From: Epilithonimonas hominis
GTDB lineage: Bacteria; Bacteroidota; Bacteroidia; Flavobacteriales; Weeksellaceae
Length of the DNA stretch: 62,805 bases
Reading direction: 5' to 3'
NCBI RefSeq assembly: GCF_003730015.1
Contig: NZ_RJTU01000072.1
Span: forward strand, 1-62,805
Part shown: piece by piece, positions 9,196 to 19,499 of the stretch
How positions within the stretch are numbered: the stretch's first letter is position 1
Layout: each line of letters begins with the position of its first letter
Translations under genes and position numbers: made by a program
Notes under the pieces: model-generated
What the model was told of the DNA's origin: nothing
The model's input: the letters and a program-made list of their open reading frames with translations, nothing else
Databases searched by the model: none

Positions 9196-10314
9196 TTATT
9201 TTTCCAGTACTTTTTTAATATGTTCAAAAGTTACTTTGTTATCCATCCATTTCAGATAATCAGACTTAACACGGTGAGACATTGCCTTTAAAAGTTCCCG
9301 ATTATCATACAGATTGATGATTTGATTTTCTAATTCTTCAACATCACGATTAATTAGAAATCCGTTTTCGTTATTTTTTATTCCCATCAGTGGAAGTCCG
9401 ACTTTTGTTGAGATGCAAGGAACACCAGACAAACTCGCTTCTGCATACATCGATGGACCCGAATCCGCATCAGAAGCAACAATGATTAAGTCCACATCCT
9501 GATAGAACGTGAAAAGCTCCTGATAAGGACCTGAGAATTTGGTTTTTAATCTAATTTCTCTTCCCGTTTTTTTAACTTTTTCTATTGCAGGAACAATGTA
9601 GTCTTCAAAACCTTTCATCTTTCTCGTTGGATTGCCTGTCCATCCGATTGTTAGAAAATCATTTTCTCCAACATTTTTATTTTCAACAAAGTTCTCCTGT
9701 CCATAGATCCCGTAAACAAAATCAACTTTGTCAGTCAATTGTTTATATCGTGATAACAGATTACCTCCGCCAACGATGAGGTTGTCATAAGGTTTTATGT
9801 ATTTTTCAAAAAACGATTCTTGGCTCAGAAGGCTTCTGTCAATATTATTTTTCAAATCGTTTGCAGGACCTTCGTGTGGGAATTTGTTCGTGAAAATACC
9901 AACAATATTTTTCTTTGCAGAAAACGGCAGTTCAGCCATATATTGGAAATAATAAGCCATCTCAACTTTTATATCAAAATTTTTCTTATCCGTCAGTTCT
10001 TTGCTAAGGTCAGTTTTGTATTTGAAAACTTTTTCTTTTGGATATTTGGGATAATAATATTTTCCGCTTTTATCCAGAAAATAAACGGCTTCATTTTTAT
10101 TAATTATTTTAAAAACGAAGAACTTCAGCAAGCTTTTGATATTGAAAATGAATTGCAAAATCTTGCTTCGGGAATTGTTCTTTTTGACATTATAATCGTC
10201 ATCATAAGCCACAAAACAATCATAATCTTTTTGTAAAAAAGGAAGCCAAGCTTTGATCATAAACTCATAAGCCCAATCCGGTTTGTCAACAATAAAAAGA
10301 ATTGTTTTTTTCAT
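9196..10314 (-). CDS. glycosyltransferase, GT-B fold (GT4-like)
   Basis: The 372-residue protein has a GT-B layout: N-terminal MKKTILFIVDKPDWAYEFM, a mid-protein TIGWTGNPTRKMKG, and a C-terminal donor site with SGPSMYAEASLSGVPCIST, the E-x7-E-like region of family-4 enzymes. A terminal helix follows. It would use a nucleotide sugar in the cytoplasm; specificity is unknown. Its ATG directly follows the stop of the upstream gene (TAGATG), and it precedes the broken acyltransferase. Confidence 0.82.
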   Translation of the reverse strand: MKKTILFIVDKPDWAYEFMIKAWLPFLQKDYDCFVAYDDDYNVKKNNSRSKILQFIFNIKSLLKFFVFKIINKNEAVYFLDKSGKYYYPKYPKEKVFKYKTDLSKELTDKKNFDIKVEMAYYFQYMAELPFSAKKNIVGIFTNKFPHEGPANDLKNNIDRSLLSQESFFEKYIKPYDNLIVGGGNLLSRYKQLTDKVDFVYGIYGQENFVENKNVGENDFLTIGWTGNPTRKMKGFEDYIVPAIEKVKKTGREIRLKTKFSGPYQELFTFYQDVDLIIVASDADSGPSMYAEASLSGVPCISTKVGLPLMGIKNNENGFLINRDVEELENQIINLYDNRELLKAMSHRVKSDYLKWMDNKVTFEHIKKVLEK

Positions 10315-11205
10315 CTAGCCTTTCAGTTTTACATTGTAATAATCAGCAACTTGAGTGTGTCCAACGTGCAACATTACCTCGTTTCCAATCCCAACATCAT
10401 CACCACAAACACAAAACTCTGCAGGTAAAAGATAAGGAGAAGATTGGGTGTCAGCAGCAGATTTCCACATGACAAGAGACGCTCTGGACGGTTCTTTTAT
10501 CATAATTTCACAGCACTTTTCAAAGAACGCTTTTCCCTTTTCTGAATCTTTCCAAAGTGTCATCGGACTTTGATTATAAGAATGTCCAAAACCGTTGCTT
10601 TCATCAGTGATTTTGCCGGCATCCAGAGAATTTTCCATATCTCTTTTCAGAAGATTTCTTGGCGTGTAAGGCGCACAAAAACCAAAAGTCTTGGTAAGAT
10701 AAATCAAGCTGTAAATGTCCGGTGAAACCACAAACATATCAGAATCCACAACACAACGGAAGTCAGCCTGCGACTCTGCAAGGGATTTGAATTTGAAATA
10801 ATCTGCAGTTCTGTAAAGATATCTTGGATGTTCTTTTTCCGGAACAGGAGACGTTACTTTTTTAAGATGGACACCTTCAATTTCCAAATCAAAGTCAGAA
10901 TAAACCGTGAATTTTGCATTCGGGAAGTAATGTCTAATGGTTGAAAGGGAAGGTTCTAATCTGTTTTTCAAATTAAATTCTGAACCTCCGGCGTTTACTC
11001 GATTTTCTCCAAATTCGCAAAACAAAAATTCTATGGAAATAGATTCAAGAAAAACTTTAGTTTCTTGATTATCAATTTTATATTCGGTTAGATTTTCAAT
11101 TGACAAAGACTTTTTAGAAATCGGTTTTTTGTCGGAAAAAGTTTTCTTTTTTCCTAAAATCACAGCTAAAGCCTCACGAAATCTCCAAATTAATGTTCCA
11201 ACCAT
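10315..11205 (-). CDS. putative glycosyltransferase with DSD motif
   Basis: The 296-residue protein shows a GT-A-like core after a basic N-terminal tail of about 45 residues: HYFPNAKFTVYSDFD, then CVVDSDMFVV with a likely DxD metal site near residue 147. LYRTADYFKFKSLAES lies between them, and a C-terminal LLPAEFCVCGDD segment carries further acidic residues. No exact family was recognised. It is the first gene of a minus-strand unit and is followed without a gap by a GT4-like gene, which supports a role in glycan assembly. Confidence 0.65.
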   Translation of the reverse strand: MVGTLIWRFREALAVILGKKKTFSDKKPISKKSLSIENLTEYKIDNQETKVFLESISIEFLFCEFGENRVNAGGSEFNLKNRLEPSLSTIRHYFPNAKFTVYSDFDLEIEGVHLKKVTSPVPEKEHPRYLYRTADYFKFKSLAESQADFRCVVDSDMFVVSPDIYSLIYLTKTFGFCAPYTPRNLLKRDMENSLDAGKITDESNGFGHSYNQSPMTLWKDSEKGKAFFEKCCEIMIKEPSRASLVMWKSAADTQSSPYLLPAEFCVCGDDVGIGNEVMLHVGHTQVADYYNVKLKG

Positions 11206-11341
11206 TTTAAATCGTTTCCTAAAAAATTAGTTGTTTATATATTGTTTTTTGGGTCAAAATAAATAAAATTTCAATTTGTAAAAGTACAAAAAAAGCATAA
11301 TTTAGCGGAAAATAACACCAAGGTCGTGTTAAATTTGTTTA

Positions 11342-12340
11342 ATGAAGATATTATATATCAATAAAAATCTTAATCTTTCGAAACCTATTGTGAATCAGAT
11401 GATTAAAATGGGTTTTGAAGTAGATATTCTGATAGAATCTTTGCCTAAGGCTCTTAATAAATCTGCATTTAGTCATAAAATTGGAAATGTTTTTTCAATA
11501 TTAATTTTGAAAGACAAGAATTATTTCATCAAAAAAGAAAAACATATTTTTGAAAAATTTGCATTGAAGCGATTGAAAAATAAAACTTATGATATTGCAT
11601 TTTTTATAAGAGCGGATATGTATTCTGAAAATCTCATCAAAAGAGTAAGAAAACAAACGAAAAAAATGATCAATTACCAGTGGGACGGCATTGATATTTA
11701 TCCCAGAGTTCTTGATTACTACAAATATTTTGATCGTTTCTTTGTTTTTGATAAAGCAGATATGAGGAAATATAAGAGTCTGAATCTTTTGCCCTTAACT
11801 AATTTTTATTATTCCGATAGAAAAAAAAACAACATTGCAGAGTACGATTTTTTTTACATTGGAGTTGGCTTGGATGATAGAATTCGATTAATTAAAAACA
11901 TTGAAGAATTTGTAATTGCAAATGGTTTGCGTATCAAAGCTATTTTAACGATTCCCGAGTTTAGAGAGGAAGAAATTACAGAGTCTGTCAGTTTTCAGCA
12001 TAAAGGAATCAGTTTGGAGGAAAATGAAGATTTTGCCACAAAAGCGGAAGTTGTTATTGATTTTAAGATTGATTACCATACCGGCGCTTCATTTCGTTTT
12101 TTTGAGTGTTTAAACAGAGAGCAAAAAATTATAACTAATAATACTGAGATGAAAAATTACGATTTTTATCATCCGGATAATATTTTTATCACAGATTTTG
12201 AAGATTTTGTCGGATTGAAAGAGTTTTTACAGAAACCTTATCATAAAATCGATAGAAAAATTGTTGAGAAGTACGGAATCAAAAACTGGCTCAATTATGC
12301 TTTGGATTATGGAGATTATGAAGCAATAAATCTCCCATAA
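11342..12340 (+). CDS. putative GT-B-like glycosyltransferase of the polysaccharide locus
   Basis: The 332-residue soluble protein begins MKILYINKNLNLSKPIVNQM and has a second Rossmann-like half starting around DFFYIGVGLDDRIRLI near residue 178. It ends with TGASFRFFECLNREQKIIT, placed like the donor-binding loop of GT-B enzymes. No defined family motif was recognised, so the call rests on fold-like pattern and context. It is the first of three plus-strand genes whose stops and starts share one base. A TAAATTTG element lies only four bases before the ATG, so the mRNA may be leaderless or the real start may be further in. Confidence 0.6.
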   Translation: MKILYINKNLNLSKPIVNQMIKMGFEVDILIESLPKALNKSAFSHKIGNVFSILILKDKNYFIKKEKHIFEKFALKRLKNKTYDIAFFIRADMYSENLIKRVRKQTKKMINYQWDGIDIYPRVLDYYKYFDRFFVFDKADMRKYKSLNLLPLTNFYYSDRKKNNIAEYDFFYIGVGLDDRIRLIKNIEEFVIANGLRIKAILTIPEFREEEITESVSFQHKGISLEENEDFATKAEVVIDFKIDYHTGASFRFFECLNREQKIITNNTEMKNYDFYHPDNIFITDFEDFVGLKEFLQKPYHKIDRKIVEKYGIKNWLNYALDYGDYEAINLP

Positions 12341-13194
12341 TGCAAAAGTTATTTACAGTTTTCACCCCAACCTATAATCGTGCTCATACCTTACCAAGAC
12401 TTTACAATAGTCTTAAAAATCAATCGAATAAAAATTTTATTTGGTTGATTGTAGATGATGGTTCTAATGATGAAACTAAAACTTTAGTAGAGGGATTTGT
12501 TAATGAAAAAATTATTGAAATCCGGTACATTTTCCAAACCAACAAAGGAAAACATGTTGCGATTAATAATGGATTGAAAAATACACATACCGATTATTTT
12601 TGTGTAATAGACAGCGATGATTATCTGGCAGAAAATGCAATACAGGAAATGCAATATCTTTCAGAAAAAATCATTGATAATAACCAAATTGCAGGTTTCA
12701 CGTTTATCAGATTTTCGGAAGCACTTAAATACGATAAAAATAAATATGGAAAGAAGGAGTGGCTTTCCTCCGGAAGAATCCAGTACGAATGGGAATTCCC
12801 TGGTGAGATGACATTTTGCTTGAAAACCAAAATCCATCAGCAGTTTTACTTCCCCGAATTTGAAGGCGAAAAGTTTTGTCCAGAATCACTAATCATTAGA
12901 AGAATAGAAAGACGCTACGACATTTTGGCAACAGATAATGTCCTTTCTTTTGGAGATTATTTGGATGATGGACTTACAAAAAATTATTATCAGCTTTTGC
13001 TGAAAAATCCAAAAGCCTCTCTGCTCAATATCAAAGAGCGTTTCCAAGATCAATTATCTGACGAAGAAAAGCTGAGTCTAGCCAAAACTTATTGGGATAT
13101 CGCATCCAAGTCAAATCAACCTTTTATGAAAAGATTCTTTGGTATCAATCCTTTTCTAATCCTAAGAGTTCTGATTAGTAAGCACAAAAAATAA
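12340..13194 (+). CDS. glycosyltransferase family 2
   Basis: This 284-residue GT2 enzyme starts MQKLFTVFTPTYNRAHTL, with IVDDGSNDET near residues 38-47 and the DxD-like VIDSDDY near 88-94. A GKHVAINNGL helix lies between them, as in many capsule and O-antigen transferases. The donor and acceptor are unknown. Its ATG uses the last A of the previous stop codon, and its own stop is coupled in the same way to the next GT2 gene. Confidence 0.87.
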   Translation: MQKLFTVFTPTYNRAHTLPRLYNSLKNQSNKNFIWLIVDDGSNDETKTLVEGFVNEKIIEIRYIFQTNKGKHVAINNGLKNTHTDYFCVIDSDDYLAENAIQEMQYLSEKIIDNNQIAGFTFIRFSEALKYDKNKYGKKEWLSSGRIQYEWEFPGEMTFCLKTKIHQQFYFPEFEGEKFCPESLIIRRIERRYDILATDNVLSFGDYLDDGLTKNYYQLLLKNPKASLLNIKERFQDQLSDEEKLSLAKTYWDIASKSNQPFMKRFFGINPFLILRVLISKHKK

Positions 13195-14198
13195 TGAAAA
13201 AAATATCGATTGTAATTCCCGTATATAATGCGGAAAACTATATTGTACGATGTTTGGATTCTGTGAAATCCCAAAGTTATCAAGATTTTGAAATTGTCTT
13301 AATCAATGATAAAAGTACAGACAATACATTGGAAGTTCTAACTAATTACCAAACGGAAAACAAAAATTTGGATATTAGAATATTGACCAATGAGAAAAAT
13401 TCCGGACCAAGCATCAGCAGAAATTTTGGAATTGATAATGCAAAAGGAAGTTACATTTTTTTTATGGATGCGGATGATGACTTTGCAGACGACCTAGCTT
13501 TACAGAGTTTCATTGGTAAAACCGAAGGTAATCCTGATATCGTATTTGGTGAGAATTATTTCTTTGTTGATGGGAAAATGACGGAAAGTAAATATCACAA
13601 ATTGAAAAATAAAAAAGATGTTTATACAGGTAATGAAATCCTAAATGGTTTTTTTTCAACAGAATGGGCGTCTGTAGTTTGGAACAAGCTGTATGATATT
13701 AATTTTATAAGAAAAAATAATTTAAGATTTCCAGAAGGACTTCTTCATGAAGATGAACTTTGGGTTTTTCAAATATCTGCTTTGGCAAAAAAAATCAATT
13801 TCCTAAACAGAAAAACGTATAATTATTATTACTCCAATAGTGGTTCTATTACAGCCAATGTCGGTATCAAAAACTTGAATGATTACAAAGCAATTTTGAA
13901 GGAAAAGCTGAAGTTTGCTAAGGAACTCAATTTATATGATAGCAATGACAGGACGGAAAACTACATCAGAAGTTTTGCAAAAAAGATTCTGCTGCCAAAA
14001 GCGGTTCTTTTGGATTTTAAAACCTTCAGAACATTCTATCTTGAGATAAAAAACGATTTCTCAAGTTATTTTCCTCGCAAAAACGAATTTGGTTTAGCAC
14101 CAATGATAGCTTATTTTTTATACAGAATGAAATTTGATGAAAAATTCTTTTTGTACGGAAAATTCCCCAAATATATCAATCCATTGCTGAAAATCTAA
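13194..14198 (+). CDS. glycosyltransferase family 2
   Basis: The 334-residue protein has the GT2 pattern MKKISIVIPVYNAENYI, LINDKSTDNT, SISRNFGIDNAKG and FMDADDDF. The C-terminal part has WASVVWNKLYD and LHEDELWVF, the acceptor-side signature common in capsule GT2 enzymes. It closes the three-gene plus-strand unit and its stop overlaps the stop of the opposing GT2 gene by three bases, with no terminator between them. Confidence 0.88.
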   Translation: MKKISIVIPVYNAENYIVRCLDSVKSQSYQDFEIVLINDKSTDNTLEVLTNYQTENKNLDIRILTNEKNSGPSISRNFGIDNAKGSYIFFMDADDDFADDLALQSFIGKTEGNPDIVFGENYFFVDGKMTESKYHKLKNKKDVYTGNEILNGFFSTEWASVVWNKLYDINFIRKNNLRFPEGLLHEDELWVFQISALAKKINFLNRKTYNYYYSNSGSITANVGIKNLNDYKAILKEKLKFAKELNLYDSNDRTENYIRSFAKKILLPKAVLLDFKTFRTFYLEIKNDFSSYFPRKNEFGLAPMIAYFLYRMKFDEKFFLYGKFPKYINPLLKI

Positions 14199-15004
14199 TC
14201 AACAAATTTTCTGTCATATTTTTTTCGGTAAATCAAACTGTAGATTTTGTCTTTTACAATTCTCAGCATTGTTCCTGGTTTTCCGTTGTAGAATTTGGAA
14301 TATTCATCAAAATATAGAGCCATATTCTGGACTTCTTCGGAGACATTGTCAGCCAAATATTTCTTCTGCTCGCCCACGCCAAGATTACTATTTGTGGAGC
14401 TGATTCCTGTCTTTTCAAAAATACTGATAAACACATTGATGTATTTTTGTGAGATATTATGATGAACAAAAATATCCATCATAAAAGTCCAGTCAGAGGC
14501 TATTTTATTATTTTCATCATACATGCCATATTTCTCAAAAAGTTCTTTTCGGAAAAAAGCAGACTGATGACAGATTGGTTCTTTTAGAAGGGAGCCGATT
14601 GTTATTTTAGGAGGGATTTTATATTCATACTTTTTACGATTTTCCAGTTCGTAATAAGCGTTACCGTAAACAATATCTTCATTATTAAAATGAGGTATGA
14701 TTTTTTCTAAAATGTCATTAGCAGAAAAACGGTCGCCGCTGTTCATAAAAATCAGATATTCTCCGCTTGCCTTTCTAATGCCTTTGTTCATAGCATTATA
14801 GATTCCTTTGTCTGGTTCGCTGACCCAGAAGTCTATTTGAGAAGAATAAGACTCTAACAATTCTTTGCTTCCATCATTAGAACCACCGTCTATGATTACA
14901 AATTCAAAAGCGCGGTAAGTTTGGTTAATCACACTTTTGATTGTTTCTTCCAGACCATTTTTATTGTTATATGCAACGGTGATTACGGAGATTTTTTTTT
15001 TCAT
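14195..15004 (-). CDS. glycosyltransferase family 2, WcaE/WfgS-like
   Basis: The 269-residue GT2 protein starts MKKKISVITVAYNNKNGLEE, with IIDGGSNDGSKELL, SEPDKGIYNAMNKGIRKA and FMNSGDRF. The NSGD in place of DxD and the DKGIYDAMNKG-type motif mark the WcaE/WfgS-like subgroup of GT2. CHQSAFFRKELF near residue 145 is also typical of that subgroup. Its ATG overlaps the upstream GT2 stop by one base. Substrate unknown. Confidence 0.87.
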   Translation of the reverse strand: MKKKISVITVAYNNKNGLEETIKSVINQTYRAFEFVIIDGGSNDGSKELLESYSSQIDFWVSEPDKGIYNAMNKGIRKASGEYLIFMNSGDRFSANDILEKIIPHFNNEDIVYGNAYYELENRKKYEYKIPPKITIGSLLKEPICHQSAFFRKELFEKYGMYDENNKIASDWTFMMDIFVHHNISQKYINVFISIFEKTGISSTNSNLGVGEQKKYLADNVSEEVQNMALYFDEYSKFYNGKPGTMLRIVKDKIYSLIYRKKYDRKFVD

Positions 15005-15855
15005 TATGCTGCTGTTCCTTTTCCTGTTGAAGAATCTGTTCTGTATAAAGTTGTGATGTCGTCTGAAATTCCTATCTTAAAGAAGGAACAAATACGCATT
15101 TGGAAATCTCTGTCATCGTGCATAGAAACTCGCTGGTGAAGAGGCAACATACCGCCAACATATTCCCAAGCAGATCTGGTAAAAGTACATCCGTTAAAGG
15201 TCATGTTGATAGAATTATCGTGGGAGAAATCCTTTGCCGAATCTGGTCCGTAATATTTAATTTCCTTAGTTGGTTTGTAGGATATAGATTGTACCAACTC
15301 AGAAAAAATATGATTCCACTTATCATATTCTTCTGACAAAGTGTTAAAAGGAAATGCAACACCGGCGAACATAAAGATGTCAGTTTTTTCTACTGTTTCA
15401 ATAGCATATTCTATCCAATTAGGGACCATTAAATCATCTGCATTTACGATGATAAATAAGTTGTTCTCAGACTCTTTTATGGCTTGGTTAATGCTTCCGT
15501 ACTGATAAAGATTGATGTCATTCTTAATAACCTTAAAAGTATATTTTTCTTTTAACTGATTAATATACGACTCCGTATCGTCTGTAGAATTGTCATTGAT
15601 AATTGTAATAGGGATATCTTTAGGTAAAGTTAAAAATAGATCTGGCAAATACTTTCCGTGATTGTAGCAAGGGATTAGGATTTCTGGCAATAAGTTTTTT
15701 TCGCGTACAGGAATAGGCTGATCTTCCTTTGATTTGATAAAGTTTAAAACTCGCTCATTCAAAGTTGTTACTTTAAATCTATTGGGCGTTGGTTTATAAA
15801 ACCCAGTGACTCTAAGAATCTCCCATTTTATTTTGCTTAATAACTTTTTAGCCAT
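15004..15855 (-). CDS. glycosyltransferase family 2
   Basis: The 283-residue protein has a basic leader of about 50 residues and then a GT2 domain: LLPEILIPCYNHGKYL, ITIINDNSTDDTE, a conserved INQAIKESENNLFI helix and IVNADDLMVP as the metal-binding motif. The extended N-terminus might contact the membrane. It lies four bases after gmd in the same direction. Confidence 0.83.
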   Translation of the reverse strand: MAKKLLSKIKWEILRVTGFYKPTPNRFKVTTLNERVLNFIKSKEDQPIPVREKNLLPEILIPCYNHGKYLPDLFLTLPKDIPITIINDNSTDDTESYINQLKEKYTFKVIKNDINLYQYGSINQAIKESENNLFIIVNADDLMVPNWIEYAIETVEKTDIFMFAGVAFPFNTLSEEYDKWNHIFSELVQSISYKPTKEIKYYGPDSAKDFSHDNSINMTFNGCTFTRSAWEYVGGMLPLHQRVSMHDDRDFQMRICSFFKIGISDDITTLYRTDSSTGKGTAA

Positions 15856-15859
15856 TTTG

Positions 15860-16933
15860 TTAAACTAATTCTAAGTCAGATTGCATCATCTCTTTCACCA
15901 ATCCAGCAAGATCATATTTTGGTTCCCAGCCTAGTTTTGTTTTGGATTTTGTAGGATCGCCAATTAACATATCTACTTCTGTAGGTCTATAATATTGAGG
16001 GTCGATTTTTACAACCGTTTTTCCAATTTCTAACTGATAATCAGGGTGGTTGCATTTTGATACTTTTGCGACTTCATTTTCATTTTCTCCTTCAAAAGTC
16101 AATTCAATGCCAGCTTCCGCAAAAGCCATTCTTACAAAGTCTCTCACATAGGTCGTTTTTCCTGTAGCAATCACATAATCCTCTGCAACATCTTGCTGAA
16201 GAATTCTCCACATAGCTTCTACATAATCTTTGGCGTGCCCCCAGTCTCTTTGGGCATTCAGGTTCCCAAGATAAAGCACTTCTTGTTTACCTTTTGCGAT
16301 GGCAGCGGTTGCCATGGTGATTTTTCTGGTTACGAATGTTTCTCCTCTTCTAGGAGATTCGTGGTTGAAAAGTATTCCGTTGCAGGCGTACATATTATAA
16401 GCTTCACGATAATTTTTAGTAATCCAGAATCCGTAGATCTTGGCAACACCATAAGGCGAACGTGGATAGAACGGTGAATTTTCATCATAAAAACCGGCCG
16501 CATTTTTATTCTCTTCCAAACCACCATAAAGTTCTGATGTTGATGCCTGATAGATTCTGGTTTTTTTCTCCAAACCAAGAATACGAACTGCTTCCAGAAT
16601 TCTAAGAGTTCCGATACCGTCAACATTAGCAACATATTCCGGTGAATCAAATGATACTTTTACGTGTGACATCGCGCCCAAATTATAAATCTCATCTGGC
16701 TGAACTTCCTGAATGATTCTAATAATATTGGTAGAGTCTGTCAAATCACCATAATGAAGTTTGAAATTCACATGATTTTCATGCTGATCTACATACAAAT
16801 GATCGATTCTTTGGGTATTAAAAGAAGAAGCTCTTCTTTTTACACCGTGAACATTATAGCCTTTTTCTAAAAGCAATTCTGCCAGATATGAGCCGTCCTG
16901 TCCTGTAACTCCTGTTATTAATGCTGTTTTCAT
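15860..16933 (-). CDS. gmd: GDP-mannose 4,6-dehydratase
   Basis: This 357-residue enzyme converts GDP-D-mannose to GDP-4-keto-6-deoxy-D-mannose. It has [15 protein letters not shown] with the NADP-binding glycines at 8-14, [16 protein letters not shown], the catalytic S131-T132-S133-E134 in ASTSELYGG, and Tyr161/Lys165 in SPYGVAK. The [15 protein letters not shown] segment is diagnostic for Gmd. With fcl 0.8 kb upstream in the unit it completes GDP-L-fucose synthesis. Its ATG follows directly on the stop of the broken fucosyltransferase (TAGATG). Confidence 0.95.
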   Translation of the reverse strand: MKTALITGVTGQDGSYLAELLLEKGYNVHGVKRRASSFNTQRIDHLYVDQHENHVNFKLHYGDLTDSTNIIRIIQEVQPDEIYNLGAMSHVKVSFDSPEYVANVDGIGTLRILEAVRILGLEKKTRIYQASTSELYGGLEENKNAAGFYDENSPFYPRSPYGVAKIYGFWITKNYREAYNMYACNGILFNHESPRRGETFVTRKITMATAAIAKGKQEVLYLGNLNAQRDWGHAKDYVEAMWRILQQDVAEDYVIATGKTTYVRDFVRMAFAEAGIELTFEGENENEVAKVSKCNHPDYQLEIGKTVVKIDPQYYRPTEVDMLIGDPTKSKTKLGWEPKYDLAGLVKEMMQSDLELV

Positions 16934-17760
16934 CTATTTGGTTTTGTATTTGTATCCTCTTATTTCGTTGATTAATTTGTCTGCCGTAATTGTTTCTTCG
17001 CTATTATAAATATGATCATATGGAACCTCACCCATCACACTTGCCCATTGAGAAAATGTTGAAGGAGCTCCTAAAAGATAATGTGCCTGAGACATTAGGT
17101 ATTGATCTTCTAAAGGGCCTTCTTGGGATTGGATGACATTTCAAAATTCTGTTATATAACGTTCCAAATCAAAATTTCTTCATTGGTACAGATTAAAAAT
17201 TTGTAATTGCTTTCCGGAATTGATTTTAAAAATTCTTTAATTTTTTGGATGTACATATCATCATTGTAAAAGTATTTCCCGTCCATAAAATCTTTATAAT
17301 CACCTCTTCTTATAGGGATGCCAATTAATTTTTCATTAGATTGAAGTTGAAGATATTTTTGTTTCAAAGTTTCTTTGTCAACATTTGGATCAAATAGTTT
17401 TTGATAATGTCTGATGTCTTCTTCTCTATAAAAATCATTATTAAAAAACCAACCGTAGCAGAAATTAACCAAAAAATCTTTCTTGATTTGTGCTCTGTAT
17501 TTTGGGATTTTCTTTTCATCTGTAAAACCAATAATACAATTTGGATTAACCTTTCTATAGTATTGATTATACAAAAATTTCTTAACTAAATAGGGTGTTT
17601 TTGGAGATTTAGGAAGATTTGGAAAATCCTTGCAATATTTCTCAGTAAATGTCGGGGAATAAAAAGTTACGCCATTTCTTCTGCAAAACGCATCTGCGTG
17701 CATAAACTGGAATAAATCATTTCCACGGCCACCACCTAATATAGAAAGACAGATCAGCAT
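16934..17760 (-). pseudogene. alpha-1,2-fucosyltransferase (GT11), disrupted
   Basis: The first frame (17760-17152, 202 residues) has the GT11 start ILGGGRGNDLFQFMHADAF and the fucosyltransferase motif IPIRRGDY, then stops after TNEEILIWNVI. A second frame downstream encodes NVIQSQEGPLEDQYLMSQ and GAPSTFSQWASVMG, the GT11 C-terminus, and ends at 16934, right before gmd. The 827-base span is not a multiple of three. A third frame between them reads LYNRILK, so two one-base changes (near 17146-17163 and near 17133-17137) would restore a protein of about 274 residues. An intact enzyme would add L-fucose from GDP-fucose made by the flanking fcl and gmd. Confidence 0.85.
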
Positions 17761-18684
17761 TTAGTTTTTAAATTTTTTTTCATAAACATCTCTTATACCT
17801 TCTTCCAATCCGATTTTTGCGTTCCAGCCCATATCATTGATCTTAGAAACATCCATCAATTTTCTAGGTGTGCCATCTGGTTTGGAAGTGTCCCAAACCA
17901 AATTACCTTCATAGCCAACGATTTTTTTTATTAACAATGCTAAATCCTTTATGCTTATATCTTCTCCAATACCGACATTCACGTGTCCGAAATCATTATA
18001 ATTCTCCATCAAAAAAATACAGGCTTCCGCAAGATCGTCAGAATGTAAAAACTCACGAAGCGGTGTTCCCGTTCCCCAAACCACAACTTCAGGATGATTC
18101 TGTTCTTTAGCTTCGTGGAATTTTCTTAACAAAGCCGGTAGAACGTGAGAATTATTCAGATCGTAATTATCATTCGGCCCATACATATTGGTAGGCATTG
18201 CCGAAATAAAATTAGAATTATATTGGCTTCTGTAAGCATCACACATTTTGATTCCAGCAATTTTAGCAATAGCATAAGGTTCATTAGTAGGTTCTAATGT
18301 TCCTGTTAATAGAGAATCTTCTTTCAGAGGTTGAGGTGCCATCTTTGGATAAATACAGCTTGAACCCAAAAATAATAGCTTCTTGACATTATTGACATAA
18401 GCTTGATGAATCACATTATTCTGAATCATCATATTATCGTAAAGAAACTCTGCTCTGTATGTGTTATTAGCTTGGATGCCGCCGACTTTTGCGGCAGCCA
18501 AAAAAACATAATCCGGTTTTTCATCAGCGAAAAAATCAGCAGTATGTTGGTAGTTTCTGAGATCAAGTTCCTGAGAAGTTCTTGTTACAATATTAGTAAA
18601 ACCTTGCTTTTCCAATGCTCTTAGAATGGCACTGCCGACAAGACCTCTGTGACCGGCAACGTATATTTTGGCATTTTTGTCCAT
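17761..18684 (-). CDS. fcl: GDP-L-fucose synthase
   Basis: This 307-residue SDR enzyme epimerises and reduces GDP-4-keto-6-deoxymannose to GDP-L-fucose with NADPH. Visible are [10 protein letters not shown] at 11-20, the GSSCIYPK serine/cysteine segment at 107-114, and catalytic Tyr137/Lys141 in [20 protein letters not shown] and the C-terminal [15 protein letters not shown] are typical of Fcl/WcaG. It sits directly upstream of the fucosyltransferase and gmd, so the three genes form a fucose module within the larger unit. Confidence 0.95.
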   Translation of the reverse strand: MDKNAKIYVAGHRGLVGSAILRALEKQGFTNIVTRTSQELDLRNYQHTADFFADEKPDYVFLAAAKVGGIQANNTYRAEFLYDNMMIQNNVIHQAYVNNVKKLLFLGSSCIYPKMAPQPLKEDSLLTGTLEPTNEPYAIAKIAGIKMCDAYRSQYNSNFISAMPTNMYGPNDNYDLNNSHVLPALLRKFHEAKEQNHPEVVVWGTGTPLREFLHSDDLAEACIFLMENYNDFGHVNVGIGEDISIKDLALLIKKIVGYEGNLVWDTSKPDGTPRKLMDVSKINDMGWNAKIGLEEGIRDVYEKKFKN

Positions 18685-19496
18685 TATTTTTTTATTCTGT
18701 AGTATAAACTTTTTAACAAAGATTTGATTTTATGTTCTTCTATTTTATCAACTCTTCGCGAAGCTTTGACAATTTGGTTTGGATAATCACCTTCGCTCAT
18801 TTCATCTTTAATAAAGATGTTGGTTTTGTCTTCGTAATAACGAACAATTGCGGATAAAACTGATTGATCATGGCGATGCGATGAAAATCCCAGATTTTGT
18901 TTTTCAAAAAGCATTGGATCTGCCACAAGATCAGGGCGAAAAGTCATTATATCCAACCATTCTTTTACTAATATCATCATTTCAGGTGTTTTCTTGATAA
19001 TAATGAAGCCCGCCAATAGCTTGTTTTTTTCTAACCATTCTTCGTTGTCAAAAATAGGTTGAAAAGTCTGTTTTAGAATTTTCTTCATCCAATATTTTAA
19101 CTTAGGACTGTCATTAAAAGCCGGATTAAATTTGCTAAACGCATAGTTGCGATTTTCACTATATTGATAAAAGATGGCGTCTTTTTGTTTCAACAATTCT
19201 AATTCTGCCTTCCAGCCATCGGGGTTTTTTAATTCGCATCCGGAATCCGAATAAACTAAAATATCTCCGTCATTCAATTTTGAAAGACTGTCATATATAA
19301 CATAGGCTTTCCATAACCAAAAGCCTCCCTTTTTTTTATCTAAAAATAAAGGAGAAGATTGTATAGATAAGGGTAGATCCTTGAAATCATAGCGTTGTGT
19401 CTCGTCGAATATGTTTAAGGATTTCGCCTCTTCAATAATTCTTTTAGCAGAGTGGACAAAAGCATTGCTTCCATATGTTATGAATTTTTTTGCCAT
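18684..19496 (-). CDS. putative glycosyltransferase (GT-A-like)
   Basis: The 270-residue protein has [18 protein letters not shown] and [12 protein letters not shown], a pattern seen in uncharacterised GT-A-like proteins of polysaccharide loci, where YSDSG supplies a DxD-like acidic pair near residue 103. Later features are [11 protein letters not shown] and a histidine-rich [13 protein letters not shown], positions that bind metal or acceptor in related folds. The exact family is not recognised. It overlaps the fcl start by one base. Confidence 0.6.
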   Translation of the reverse strand: MAKKFITYGSNAFVHSAKRIIEEAKSLNIFDETQRYDFKDLPLSIQSSPLFLDKKKGGFWLWKAYVIYDSLSKLNDGDILVYSDSGCELKNPDGWKAELELLKQKDAIFYQYSENRNYAFSKFNPAFNDSPKLKYWMKKILKQTFQPIFDNEEWLEKNKLLAGFIIIKKTPEMMILVKEWLDIMTFRPDLVADPMLFEKQNLGFSSHRHDQSVLSAIVRYYEDKTNIFIKDEMSEGDYPNQIVKASRRVDKIEEHKIKSLLKSLYYRIKK

Positions 19497-19499
19497 ACA

